Assembly (NCBI GenBank): GCA_025677835.1
Contig: JAIXMR010000031.1
Coordinates: forward strand, 1 to 64,000
Direction: 5' to 3'
DNA: 64,000 bases
Source: Sporodiniella umbellata
Lineage: Eukaryota; Mucoromycota; Mucoromycetes; Mucorales; Rhizopodaceae
Below, piece after piece: positions 37,701 through 50,027 of this stretch. Position numbers and translations under genes: made by a program. Under the pieces are notes generated by a model, which saw only the letters and a list, made by a program, of their open reading frames with translations, did not search any database and was not told the origin of the DNA. Each line of letters begins with the position of its first letter. Position 1 is the stretch's first letter.

Positions 37701-39100
37701 GAATAGACACATATCAACAGCAAGATCCCAAGCATGCCACATAGGATGGTCATGTGTTTCTGGTAATCTAGGCATGGACATAGGTGTGCATTGGTAGGAT
37801 CTCATGATACGCTCGGCTAGTAAGTAATTTCTAAACATAGATGCCACCATCAAATCCTGTCTAAATAATCGTTTAAACAGTTCCGGTTGATCTTGTAACA
37901 CACACCAAGCAATGGTATCTGTTACAGCAGTAAAAATCCAATTTAGTTCACCTAAAGGCGTGCGCCGTTCAGTAGCTCGTCCTGGTAACTGCAAAACCAT
38001 TTCCATAGTGATATTGGATGTCAGAAGTGGATTTCTCATAACAACCCACCTTAATGACATCTCAATAGGTGTTGTTAAACAAGCTGTAAATACATCTGCA
38101 GGCAAATCGGGATTCATTGGTAGGGTCTCAGTTGGTCCACACGCAGCCAACTGAATTGAATCCTTCCAAGATACTGCTGCAGGGTGGTGGTGTTCTTGTG
38201 CTAATCGCATAGCCTCAGAGTCTCGCTGCTCAGCAAACCTATTGAAGGCAATGATGATGTTGCCCGCTGCAGAACAATCCCAGACGTAAATAACAGGCGA
38301 TCCCAACCAAGACTGAAGATCAAAAAGAGAAACAGGAATATACTGGGTGTAGTTTCTATTAAAAACCCAAATTTCTCCACTTATGGTAGGCTTAGGTACA
38401 CCATGACCGTTGTAGTGAAACAAAATTCTTTCTTCTTTTGCATTGCGTCTCATTTGACAGCAGATCTTTTTTGTTTCTTCTACAGAGGGATCGAGTGATA
38501 GTTTGAACCGTGTGCGTCCATTAATAGTTTCATATTGGTTGTGTAAGTTTTTGCCGATGGCTTCTAAGGATTTTGAAGGAACAAGTAGGAAAGGATCTAT
38601 CCAACATTCAAGCTTGGCACAGGGATTGGTCTTTACAACGTCTGGTGGGTCTGTGCCGATATTGAGACAAACTACCAAGAGACCTAGTGTATAGTATTTA
38701 GCGAGCCTCTATGCATCTCTTTTTTTCCTGCAATTATGCTGTGTGTTTCTGATGAGTTTTCTTTACCTGAAACAGTTTTTATTCTTTCTCGCAAACGCTG
38801 AACGCACACATACATATATAATATACAATGAGCATAGTACTACAAAAAAAAAAAAAAAGCAAGATAGAAATTTACCCAGTCTTTCAAAGTACTTTTTGTT
38901 TGTAAATCAGGCTTCCCATTCGTTTCATGGCGTTTTTCTGAGTAATACAAAAAGCGAAGGATATCTTCCTCGTACAATTCCTGGTCAAAGCCATGTCTCG
39001 TCTGAATCTCGTGGTTGCTTCTAGCTGTTTCTTCACCATTAACTAGTGTCGAACTGGTGCTTTTTGTATCTTCATTATTATCTGCTGTTGAAGATACCAT
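34793..39100 (-). CDS. KOG1: Raptor/Kog1, TORC1 scaffold subunit
   Basis: Substrate-recruiting subunit of TORC1, the nutrient-sensing growth kinase complex. Exon 1 (about 38872-39100) ends LKDW. A 31-nt exon at 38767-38797 adds RLRERIKTVS. The next large exon begins near 38693 with LLVVCLNIGTDPPDVVKTNP. The caspase-like N-domain has FHYNGHGVPKPTISGEIWVF, YTQYIPVSLFDLQSWLGSPV and IQLAACGPTETLPMNPDLPA, followed by RRTPLGELNWIFTAVTDTIA. HEAT repeats span the middle, then a linker rich in Ser and Asn. Seven WD repeats occupy the last exons to 34793 (ISAGADQVIKVWNLDGARLS near the end). Total length is about 1,300 residues, as for the family. The start codon is 143 bp from that of CSN2 on the other strand. 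Confidence 0.96.
38767..38797 (-). other. KOG1: 31-nt micro-exon of KOG1
   Basis: Bounded by CAG and GTAAAG. It codes RLRERIKTVS plus one base. The sequence aligns with the RMK-R-KTVS block that precedes the LCLN-G-DPPDVV motif in animal Raptor, so it is needed for a complete N-domain. Confidence 0.85.
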
Positions 39101-39243
39101 TGTGGTTTTCTAAATAAAAACAGAAGTGAAGAAGTCAGATAAATGTCTCAAGAAATATTTTTAATAAAAAAAGTGACGTGAATTTGGTTATGTTTTTTTT
39201 ATTCGTCTATTATTATTTTTTTTTGTTTCATTATCTTTTCAAA
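39101..39243. promoter_or_regulatory. shared divergent promoter KOG1/CSN2
   Basis: Only 143 bp separate the two start codons, so both promoters and leaders must overlap here. The sequence is T-rich on the CSN2 side. No named motif is asserted. Confidence 0.6.
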
Positions 39244-41055
39244 ATGAGTGACGACGACGATTTTATGCTCGAAGATGAAGAGGTAACCCTTGGCTTAAAT
39301 CATGCTATGATTGACTAACTGTATGTTTAATTTTAGGAATACGACTTTGAATATGAAGACGACGATGACCAAGACGAGCCCGATGTTGATTTAGAAAATA
39401 AATATTACAATGCAAAGGGTCAGGCAAAAAACAAAAACAAAACAAGAGACACCAAACCGGTATTAATATACACGCACATGTATTTATATACTTGAATACA
39501 GCAAGAAAAGAGGAGGACCCAAAAGAAGCACTGCTGGAGTTTCAAAGTGTGGTGGACACAGAGGAAGAAGAAGGGGACTGGTATATAAATAATGCGCATA
39601 AACAATTTTCAGCAAATAATAAGCGATGAAAACCAGGGGGTTTAAAGCTCTAAAGCAAATGATCAAAATATCGTTCCAGCTTAACAGACTAGATGATGTA
39701 AGCTTTCTTTAGCTCCGGCATACTTGACGAACTTAAATGTTGTTTTGTTTTGTAGACACTGGGGTATTATTCCCGATTATTGACATACACAAAGTCTGCT
39801 GTATCAAGAAACTACAGTGAAAAAAGCATCAATAACATACTGGATTACGTATCTTCAACAGATAACATACCATTTATGGAGAAGTTTTATCAAACAACGA
39901 TGGAGTCATTGTCCGAATCTAAAAACGAAAGGCTTTGGGTAAAAACGAACCTTAAGCTTGCCAAATTGTGGTTAGACCGAAAACAGTATGGAAAGCTAAA
40001 TAAGATACTGAACCAACTCCATATTGCATGTCAGAAAGACGATGGTACAGATGACCAAAGAAAAGGAACACATCTTTTAGAGGTTCTGGCGCTAGAAATT
40101 CAAATGTATACCGAAACAAAAAACAACAAAAAGCTGAAAGAGCTATATCAACAATGCTTGTCAGTAAAATCTGCCATACCACATCCGCGTATTATGGGGG
40201 TTATTCGAGAGTGTGGAGGCAAAATGCACATGAATGAAAGTGAGTGGTATAGCTTTTTTTGTTTATTTTTTCAAAACAGAAAATGCTTACTCTCTACAGA
40301 GCAATGGGAAGATGCACAAACAGATTTTTTTGAGTCATTTAAAAACTATGACGAGGCAGGCAGCATACAGCGTATTCAGGTACTCAAGTATCTTGTTTTG
40401 GCTAATATGTTAACCGAATCGCAAATCAACCCTTTTGACTCACAAGAAACGAAACCGTATAGTGTTTTATCTATTTTATATTGTGTAGTGTACTAAACCT
40501 GATCCGCTATACTAAATGTAGATACAAAAACGATAAAGAAATCCAAGCAATGACTAACTTAGTTGGGGCGTTTCAAAGAAAAGATATTTCAGAATTTGAG
40601 AAAATTCTAAAAGGTAACTCTGGCAATATATTATACTGTTTTTTATTAATTTGATTGTTAGTGAATCATGACTCCATTATGGGTGACCCATTTATTCGGA
40701 CTTATATTGATGATGTGCTGAAAAATATTCGAACCCAAGTGCTAATCAAGCTCATCAAACCATACACACGTATTGACACCATATTTATTTCCAGGGTAAA
40801 CTGTTTTATATGATTTGCAAAATTACAAATATTGATTTTGTATTCGGATAGCAATTGAACATACTGGAGTGTGAGGTTGAGGAGTTACTAGTTGGACTAA
40901 TTTTAGATAAAAGAATATCTGGCAAGATTGATCAAGTTAATCACCGTCTAGAGCTTGAAAAAAGACCTACAGATGCACTTAAGTATGAGGCTCTAGCTGA
41001 TTGGTCAGAGAATGTATCTATATTATGCAAAACGGTCATGTCTAAAGCTACTTGA
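39244..41055 (+). CDS. csn2: COP9 signalosome subunit 2
   Basis: Subunit of the COP9 signalosome, which removes Nedd8 from cullins; CSN2 binds the cullin-RING ligase. The acidic start [13 protein letters not shown] is followed by an exon reading [13 protein letters not shown]. Then come [115 protein letters not shown] and [18 protein letters not shown] (PCI domain). All blocks match animal CSN2 in order. A Lys/Asn-rich insert ([17 protein letters not shown]) sits between the acidic head and the first helices. About nine exons; the first introns follow DEE, TKP and GDW. Confidence 0.96.
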
Positions 41056-43194
41056 AGTACAAAAAAAAAAAAAAAAAAAGAATAAAAAAGTTGCTTCTAG
41101 CTCTAGATTGTCCCAAGCTTTATGAATGTGTTTGCTTAGTTATCTTGCGACAAATGAAGCACTAAAAAAACTAATGCGACGCCCTGTTTTGTGTAGACAA
41201 TCTTTTTCTCTCATACCTAAATTTTGATACAAATTTCAAAGCATTTCTCTAGGAATACAAAATATGAAAATGTTGACACATTCTGTTACCCTGATTTGTC
41301 AGTAAAAAAAGCTTCGTGTTCTTCATATGTTCGAAAAAGTCGATAGAAACTGAGAAATAAGAAAATGCAACTGCTTATTTGATCCTCTAATTGAATTGTC
41401 AACAATGTTTCTAAATAAAGCAAGCCCACATAAAAATTTGCAATATACTGGCCATATTGGCCCATTAATTTTTTTTTAAAAATTGTCAACAGAATGGTTG
41501 GCAATGTTATAAAGGGTCCTTCTAATAACACATTCATTTGCTTCAACAGCTCTGATTTGTAAACCTCCGCTTAAACGAATTCTTGACATGTACAAGAAGT
41601 TTTCAAATTGAGGTAGAAAAGCGTTTTATTGCGAAATCAGATGAACTGACTTTTATCAGTGTTAGCGAAATCCACAAACCTAACGACACTAGCTTCGGTT
41701 TTCTCTTCGTACCTATCTGTTTTTTTCTCTCAGCTGTTTTTTTGTATTCCGCTCGAAAACTCAACCAAACGTTTGCCAAGTCGTTTATAAGTACTGACAT
41801 GGAAGCCAACTCCATACCGTTCCATGCTACTCATCAGTGATGTTTCCGCTTCAAATCTGTAATAAAAAGTTGTATTATTTGTGTTCAAGGGTAAGAAATC
41901 CTTGTTAGATTATTGACAAAAATGAATTTTATTGTTCACAGATAAGAACAGATTATCAAGCAGAATATCGGCCGTTTTTGGCAATAACAGTTCTTTCAAT
42001 ATTTGGCAATGACAGAGGAAACTTTGGTAGGAATTCAAGCTATATATTAGCAATCTCAGGATTTTCAGTTCCTGCAGGCGATTATCCACAGTTTCAATAA
42101 AGTTGAAACCAGGTTATGTCATGATACTTTTTGATATTTTAAAATTTCCAATATTGCTCAAACTGAGTAGTCGGTTTGCTTATATTCTGAGGCGTTTTTT
42201 CGCTCCCACATGAAACAATAAAGCCCTGAAGGCCATCTGTAAAATTGCGTTTTTTTTTTTAAAGAAATAACGCTTAGACTGTTTGATGTGAATAAAGTTA
42301 ATTTAGCTCTATCTGATAGTGGTCTATTTCATTAGTGATTACAAAGGCTTTTTTTGAGTATGAACTGAAACCCGTAATCATGAACAAGCTCTCTTTTTAA
42401 GCTGGCTATCCTCCAAAACAAAGATTGAACTTAGGACAAAAAATACTTAGTGTTATATTCGAGTATTTGGTGTTACTTGTTATATGTAGAGGTCAGATAA
42501 TTCAAAACTGTGAGGTCTTCGTTGCTGCCGTTACTTCTGCTGTCACGATTAAAGCTAATTCCAATGCTACATCCATCATTATCACTGTTGCTATTGTCAT
42601 TATTTTTAATGCTACTGCTACAGATCTATAAGTTGCGACAAAACAATCAAGACATTGCTCACGCATTTTGGAACAACTGGAAGTACACATAAATGTTTGT
42701 ACGGTCAAAAAGCAAACTCATAAAATTTGAAAGTGAGCTTTGAGCTTGGAGCCACTGTAACTAAAACATATCCTAGTGTTATATTTTGGGTTCATCTCTA
42801 GTAGTTTGGGTTTTTTGAAAAAAAATCCCTTTCTGGTCTGTGGCATCTTGCTACAAACAACCACAAACTAGAGTTAAAGATGAACAATTGGGCATCAAAC
42901 TCAAAAATATCGGAAGGGCAAACTGTATTTTACAAACTCCGGACCGGACTTCAATGCATTTTACTAGCAATGCTCATCCTTTTGAGGAATAAGCTGTACG
43001 AACGTCAAAGAATCCTTCTTTTCCCAAAACCATAGGTAATGCATCCATCCTTTAAAAAGAGCACAGAGACAGAAAAGTGGTAGAGAGATAAAAGGGATTT
43101 TGGAGAGCTGTCGAAAAAAAGGCGTGGATAGAGATACACTATTGTTGTATGATATTAGAAGCTCACTTTGTTTTCTACAATTGTACAGATCACA
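41056..43194. other. intergenic region between CSN2 and eL34
   Basis: About 2.1 kb. Several ORFs of 60-86 codons lie on both strands (for example minus 41286-41546 and 41603-41815), with in-frame stops between them and no motif I recognise. They may be the remains of a lost gene or element. The last 200 bases should carry the ribosomal-protein promoter. Confidence 0.5.
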
Positions 43195-43642
43195 ATGGCT
43201 CAACGTCTCACTTACAGACGCCGCTGCTCTTACAACACTCGCTCCAACCGTGTTGTTGCTGTCAAGACTCCTGGTAATTTAACAGAGCAGTTACAACAAG
43301 GATAGAAAGCTAATGCAGCAATTTAGGTGGAAATTTAGTTTACCAATACCAAAAGAAGCCTGTCAAGGCTCCTCGTTGTGGTGACTGTGGTGAAGCTCTT
43401 AAGGGTGTAGGTTAATTATTGCTATCGGCAAATCTCAGTCACTTGTATTCATTTCTTTTTTCTAAAAAAAATAGCTCAAGGCTCTTCGTCCTCGTGAATT
43501 TGCCACTGTTTCCAAGACCAAGAAGACCGTCAGCCGTGCTTATGGTGGTTCTCGCTGTGCTCACTGTGTCAGAAACCGTATTGTTCGCGCTTTCTTGATT
43601 GAAGAGCAAAAGATTGTTAAGAGAGTTCTTAAGGGCCAATAA
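43195..43642 (+). CDS. RPL34: 60S ribosomal protein eL34
   Basis: Structural protein of the large ribosomal subunit. Three exons: 43195-43274, about 43327-43406 and about 43474-43642. They join as [20 protein letters not shown] and [17 protein letters not shown]. The N-terminus [20 protein letters not shown] and the end [20 protein letters not shown] plus [13 protein letters not shown] are diagnostic. The zinc-type Cys pairs CGDC and CAHC are present. About 107 residues, normal. The second donor is GTAGGT, the choice that keeps frame. It converges with ESF1, whose stop is 64 bp away. Confidence 0.96.
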
Positions 43643-43706
43643 ACAGTTTGTTTTTTTTTTTGGAAACAAAGTTGAATAAAACAACTCTTTATTAAATCAT
43701 TCTATC

Positions 43707-45920
43707 TTATTTTTTTTGGCGCTTGCCAGATCCTGACTCGTCATTCATAGTACTTTTTCGTTTAACAGAAGCTACCAACTGTTGAAGTGATGACTTGTCG
43801 TCTTTAGCAGGCTTAGCTGAGGTCTTTTTCCATTCGTCTTTACCGCCAGTATCTTTTTTAATTTTGTTATGTCTAGCATCTAGCAATTTCTTCATGCTCT
43901 TAGTTTTTTTATATTGCGGATTGGTTGGGTCAATAGCATAGTGATGTGAGTCTTGAATGGCGGCAAAACGAGGATCGTTAACGTCAATATCAAAGTCGTC
44001 CTCAGTAGATTCCAACTTCTTTCCTTTCTTTCCTTTTTTCTTTTCCATTTTTTCTTTTTTAAGAACTTCTTTCATGTTAAAACCCTCATCTTGAGCATCG
44101 CCCATAAGCAGTTCAAGCTCTGCACGCTCACGAGCTTTTTGGTCGCGTTCTTCTTTGGTGGCTCTTTTCTTTTTCTTTTTATCTTCCTTGTCACCCGTTC
44201 CTGAAAATCCTTCAGTTGTCATTTCAGACATGGCTTTTTTAAAGTAAGGGTCATTTTCTGTCTCAGAGTCCATGTCAGCTAAAAAAGTATTAGTGGTTGC
44301 CTCTTTGACATAATGTATATAAATATAAATGTGCATTTACAATCGCTCTCCACAGTCTTCGAAGTAGACGTTTCTTGTTTGTTGGCCTTCTTGGCTTTCT
44401 TCTTTTCTTTCACCTTGCGCATATACTTTTCAATTGATGTTTCTTCAGCGGCCTCAATGTCTTCACGATCTTGTTTGTTCTTAACAGCTACGCCAGCGGC
44501 TTCGCTCAAACCAGGTGTAAATGTAATTTCCATATCACCCTCTTCCTCATCTTCATCTACGTGATCTTTGTACGCGTTGCCGTTTTTGGCGCCCAATAAC
44601 TTTTTGTATTTTGCTTTGACCGTCTCGATATCTTCTTCTTCGTCTTCATCCGAAGATGCAAGATATGCATCAAAGTCAAAATCTTTTATATCATCCTGCG
44701 TAAAGTCACGCCTTGTAACATGATACCGATCAATGTCATCTTCATCCCAAGTGAGAGTGACCTTCGTTCTTTGTAATGCTTCTGTTGTAAACCTAGCTGG
44801 TGTATAGTTGTCGGGTACAACAGTAGCCTTATCTTTTACTTCGTCGTCAAAAGACATATCTTCAGGTACATAGCGCAAGTCGAAAAAATTGGCACTGCTC
44901 TCATATTCGGTGTTGTCGCATGTTTTGTAAATCACTTTAGCTGTCTTTGGGCTATCGCATTCAATAACAGCATAGTAGTACTTAAGTCTTTCAAGCTGAT
45001 ATTTACGAAGTGCTTCTTGGTCAAAATCGCGACCGTCTCCTTCCTCTAATTGGTTCTTAATAATAGTTTCCTCATTGATCTCTTGTTCATCATCTTCGTC
45101 GTCGCTTTCTTCTGTTTTAAAGATGTCTTTAGGAGGACCATGTATTTCTTCGGACTCTAAGCGCTCTTTTCCAAACTCTGAAGGATAGATTGTAACACTT
45201 TTAATAATTCCTGTATCAGGCTTGAAACCGTTGAGAGCTTTTAAAATATCGACAGCCTTGATTTTGTCCCAATCCATATTTACTAGTGCCAGTCGACTAG
45301 TCTCGTCACCTTCTTCAATTCTCTAAATTAACAGGAAATGAGTTTATTGCTCCAACTGTTTCTATTTGTTGCAAAAATACACTACCTGAATAGAGTCTAA
45401 CTCATCAGGCTCGCTTTCTAAATCGTCGGCATCGTCACTTTCTTCATCAGAATCTGAAGATGAAATTTCGCCTCGGCCTCTCATAGGGTCGTACCCTGTC
45501 TTAGGTATTAATTCATCCCGAAGGTTTTCTTCGTCTTCAGCTAACTCTTTTTCCAACTCTTCTAAAGTCTTTTCTTCTTCTGAATCTTCTTCATCGTTCT
45601 CTTCCATTTTGTAATAGCGTTTAAGTTGTTTTTCTGCAGTATCTTGCTTTACTTTGCGACCGTATTTATCCACACGAGCTACAATAAAATACCGCATTAG
45701 GTTTTGTATTTTGATTGGGCTCAAAAAGGCATTGAAAAGTAAATCATGGCTTACGAGCATCGCTAAAATCTGTAGAATTCATCATGGAAGCAAAACGCTT
45801 ATCGATTGTAACCTTGTTATCTTGCTTCTTGGGACGCAAAAACCGAGGATCATGGTGTACATTTGAGAAACGTGGATCTTTTGTTACAGTTTTTTTTTCT
45901 TTATTGTTTGATTTGGACAT
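43707..45920 (-). CDS. ESF1: pre-rRNA processing protein Esf1
   Basis: Nucleolar factor for 18S rRNA maturation within the small-subunit processome. At least four exons: about 45766-45920, 45380-45681, 44340-45320 and 43707-44277. The start MSKSNNKEKKTVTKDPRFSN and HHDPRFLRPKK are followed by TIDKRFASMM and, across an intron, PRVDKYGRKVKQDTAEKQLK; all are Esf1 signatures. Long acidic runs separate the blocks. The central part holds the conserved VDILKALNGFKPDTGIIKSV and VTIYPSEFGKERL region (RRM-like). The C-terminus holds the NUC153 motif DPRFAAIQDSHHYAIDPTNP followed by QYKKTKSMKKLLDAR, and a basic tail. The start was set at 45920, the Met that begins the conserved block. Confidence 0.94.
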
Positions 45921-47153
45921 TATATGTTTGGTATTTTTTTTTAAAAAAAAAAATTGAATAAATAAACAATTTTGACAGACGGAGATAAGAAACACCTACT
46001 GTCACATATAAGCCACATGTTCAAAGTTCGAGGTTGTACAATTTAAAACAAGAGCTGGTAAAGTGGTTTTGGATCGAAGGGTGCTAGATAAGATTAGCTT
46101 GTTCATAAAAACGTCTATAGTGAATAGAATCCTAAACAGATCTAGATGTAGGCCCAATCAACAAGAGCGTTGACGCCAGGATTATCGAGCTCAGTGACAC
46201 AAAAACTGCATAATGTGTTGAGTTATATAGTTGTTTTGGTAAGGTGGGTGTCACGTAAAATAACGTTCAAAAAAGCTTCAATCAACAGCTACGATCAGTA
46301 CCTACTTGGTATGTTTTGTTTAGACCTGACCTTTGGGGGCTTTTTTTTTGTTTCTAGTCTGAAATAGCCAACGAATTTTAGCTCTACTATCTTCTTATAT
46401 TCGGTTAATAGTATAGTTAATGATTATCGAGCATCGAACTCTTACTTGATGACATTTTTGATACTATTTAAACATGTTTTAAGTCAAGACAGCTATTGAC
46501 GTTCTTTTTCTAGTATAAGGCTTGTTTTTCAACTGATCAATAGCTAAGTACAGAGTCTTACTTTCATGTACATGCAATCCCTATATCTGCTAAGTTTTCT
46601 TTTGTTACGTGGTTAGGTGACATCATTTTATAACCTGTAGCAAGTAAATGAATGTTTGTAAATGACTTTTTTTAGCAATACTTTTTGAACTTGAATGTAA
46701 CATAGGCCAATTAAAAATCCTTTTAGATAAACACAGATAAGCAGTTGGTTGTATTTCATTCTAATTTACTTTAATTTTTACGTTCTTTGGATATATTCAA
46801 GTAAAGAAGAAAAGTAGGCATAAAATGATACATTTTCTTTCTTTGGTTCAGATCCTATAAGCATAGTCTAAGGTGGCTGTTGGAATCGCTGTGTTTCAAA
46901 AAAAAAAAAAAGGTTCTCAATTTTAATTTGAGTGAAGTTTTACTTCATGGCATACACAAAAACTCAGTTTAAATCTCAATTCTAGTTGAGCTCTATTACC
47001 CCTTCCTTCCCCTTTTTCACTTTTTCACTTTTTCTTCATTTACATCTTAAAGACTCATCATCTTTTTTGATCGTAAGTTTCAGCTTTTAGGATTCTTGAG
47101 GGTTTTTTAGGTGTTAATAGTAATTCCCTTTCTTTTTCCTTTTTACTTAGTAG
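45921..47153. other. intergenic, divergent promoters of ESF1 and RRM gene
   Basis: About 1.2 kb AT-rich. The right end is T/C-rich (47000-47150), typical of a leader before a fungal start codon. No gene seen. Confidence 0.55.
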
Positions 47154-49678
47154 ATGTCATTACATACACCCATCATAAAACTACCCAAACGAAACCCGAG
47201 TAAGAAGGTTCGACCTTGTGAGATATATGAGCCAGATGACTGTCTTGTATCAGACACCTTGTTTTTAGGGAGACTTCCTAAAAATGTACGAGAAAGTGAT
47301 ATAAGAACCCTTTTACAGCATTGTATGCCAACAGAGTAAACATAATTCCTTGAGCTTTTTTTTAAAAGTTTTTTTTTGTAACATTTTTTGTTTGATTGAT
47401 AGAATTATAATGGATCGAGAAAAAAATGTTGGGGAGCTCATATTTAGTCACGAAAAATATGGTATATACTTACTTTTTGTAAATGAATAGAAAAAAAACG
47501 ATAGCCTTATTCATTTTCCATTTATAAACAAAGCGGATAGGGCCTATTCTCTATATAACGGGTTTACGTTCACTAATGATGAAAAATTGGAACTACAGAT
47601 GTATCAAGACCGCCGTCTAGATCCAGAAGCAACCGCTAGTTTATTTGAAGTCAACGGTCTACCAGAATACTTTGACGATAATAAGCTATATGATCTTTTT
47701 CGCCCTTTTGGTCCACTGAACCTCTGTAAATGTGTCACTTTAGAGGGGCAGTTTAAAGGAACGGCTTTTATACAATTTTTTAGGCAAGAAAGTTCAGATG
47801 AAGCACAAAATAACCTGGTATTTACTTGGTGCACTGAATTATGCTTGCATGTTAAACATTCTGTTAGGACCAGCGTTTAGTAGACGGATGCAAAATGTAA
47901 GTAAAAAGTCCAAAGGCACGATATATTAGGAAAACAGAGAGAGAGAAAGTAGTTACATATACTACTCAAAACGAGCAATAGGGATAGCAACGAAGGCCGA
48001 TTTACACAAAGAAAAAGACAGCTAAGGTGCTGTTTTCAAGTTTTTAGAACCATTTGTCATTGCCTTTGATCTCTCTCTCTCTCTCTCTCTCTCTCTTGTA
48101 TATTTGTAGAAAGTACTTAACAGTTTATAGATATATTACAACTTATTTACCTTCCCAAAAAAGCCAGGCACAACAGAAAAATGAAGCGGTACTAATCATA
48201 TACATGTAAACAACGCCCTAACGCGTACTTTGTTTAAATAGAGCTTGAGAGAGAACTCAGTATTTGATGAGATGAATTTATACATCAAAAACCTTCACCC
48301 AAATATCAACAACACTGGTTTGTGTAACATTTTTCGAGACTTTGGTAATATTGTCTCTGCCAGAGTCATAACACACCCTACTACAGGCCAATCTAAAGGA
48401 TATGGGTTTGTTAGCTTCAGTAAAGCTGAGTCTGCTGCTAAAGCTCTAAGAGAAATGAATGGGTACATCATTGAGGATAAGCCGTTGATTGTATCGTATC
48501 ATGAGCCCAAGAAAGGAAAACTCAACAGCAATTTCAGTGGCCAATTGCAGCCACAACCACAGCCACATCAACAGTATCAACCTTATACTGAATCATTTAT
48601 ACCTCGACAAAATGGTAAAAAATTGAGCAACTTTGATACTTGTTTTTCAGCCATACAGACCCTAACTTATTTCAACAGCTAGTGGTCTAGGGATTAAACG
48701 TATGGATGGCTTAGGCACGGTTGAAAGTATGAGTGATCTTTCTGTGGGACAGAAATCAATAAGATCAAAGCCCAGCTCTCCTGCTACAAAAAATACCCCC
48801 AAATTAGCTGATTTGGCTTTAGGAGCAAGCACCAAACATACACATAGTGGACGTATACAAACAGAGAGCCGTAGCACACCAAGTCGTAGAGACTCTTTTG
48901 AGTCTGTAATGACTGAATCAAGCGTTAGCGTCCAACGAGCCAAATTGGAGTCAGCCATAAAGCAGTGTGGAGATTATGGCGAATTGGTTGATGATATTGT
49001 TAGCATGCTGGTTACGTTAAGACGAAGGGAAAAATCCTTGTGTCTCTTCAACCGCGACTTTTTAAAAGACAAAATAAACGCAGCCTTAGAGGCCTTAGCG
49101 ATCTGTAAAGAGGAAGAAGAGTTGTCATCAAGTCAGGAAGTCCAATGCTCTGCTAAACAGAAGTAAGTAAAACGCTATCTTACCTAAACTGAATATGGTT
49201 ATGTCTGTAAATAGTCGGCTGTCAGTTTTATCGTCACGTGGCAAAATCTATCAAGATGCTAGTAACACTGCACCACAGACTTTATCAAGAGCGATTCCAA
49301 TCGTGGTCCCGAATTCAACACCCTCATCACCATTATCCAATAAAACAAAAACATGTTATAATAGAAACGAAATTGAAACGCTCATAGCTTCTTTTGAAGG
49401 AAAGACCTCTAATGAAAGCAAGCAGTTACTAGGAGATAAACTATTTCCTCTTGTAAAGGTATGGATATTCACTCACTTTATACATGTATACATATAGTAT
49501 ATAGCTACTCAAAGAAGAAACACTAAGAGAATTATAGGCGTTAGGCATGAAGAAAGCATCTAAAGCAACTATCCGTTTGCTTGACACAGTGGATTTGTAT
49601 GAATTGGCTGAAATTATGTTTGATACCCCGTTGCTAAAGCAGCAAGTAGAAAAAGTGCTTGATTCTTTAAATAAATAA
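47154..49678 (+). CDS. three-RRM, MLLE-type RNA-binding protein (Rrm4-like)
   Basis: RNA-binding protein of about 595 residues in eight exons. RRM1 (SDTLFLGRLPKNVRESDIRT; RNP1 region weak) spans exons 1-3. RRM2 begins ASLFEVNGLPEYFDDNKLYD and has KGTAFIQF. After a long intron (47896-48243) RRM3 reads MNLYIKNLHP and SKGYGFVSF. A Pro/Gln and Ser-rich linker follows. Then come two helical domains: one at about 48930-49110 (GELVDDIVSMLVTLRRREKS, FLKDKINAALEAL) and a C-terminal MLLE/PABC-type domain (LLGDKLFPLVKALGMKKASK, LLDTVDLYELAEIMFDTPLL). Three RRMs plus C-terminal MLLE domains is the layout of Ustilago Rrm4, which carries mRNA on moving endosomes. Poly(A)-binding protein is less likely: that has four RRMs. 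Confidence 0.8.
48071..48096 (+). repeat. (CT)13 microsatellite in intron
   Basis: Pure CT dinucleotide run within the long intron of the RRM/MLLE gene; it forms an extended pyrimidine tract about 150 nt before the acceptor. Confidence 0.9.
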
Positions 49679-50027
49679 GAGTTGCTTTTATATATACACA
49701 CACTAAAGAAATGCGTTATATACTAATATATATGAAATTTTCCATACAAGGCTACGACAAACTAAACATCAGCTCCGTTTGTAGATAGATTGGGTGCTTT
49801 CACTACAGCCATTTTAAATTGAACAAATTTTCTTTTTGCTGGCATGTCCAGGCGTATATATATTGACAACCTTATTAATGCTCTCTCCGTTTTTTCTTTT
49901 ACTTCTGCTATTTTTTTACGTTAAATAAAGAGACAGGTACTTGCAGCAAAAAGAACAGTCACTACATGAACGTCATTTGTTTTTTCCTGTTCCGTTTCTC
50001 TCTTGCCATCCTTTTCATTTTATAAAC
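49679..50027. other. intergenic, promoter of SR protein gene
   Basis: Spacer of about 350 bp between two plus-strand genes. T/C-rich just before the start codon. No other feature seen. Confidence 0.5.

Noticed and set aside
41286..41840. Several ORFs on both strands suggesting a lost gene or transposon
   Set aside because: Frames are broken, no catalytic or structural motif is visible, and the two strands give equally good ORFs.
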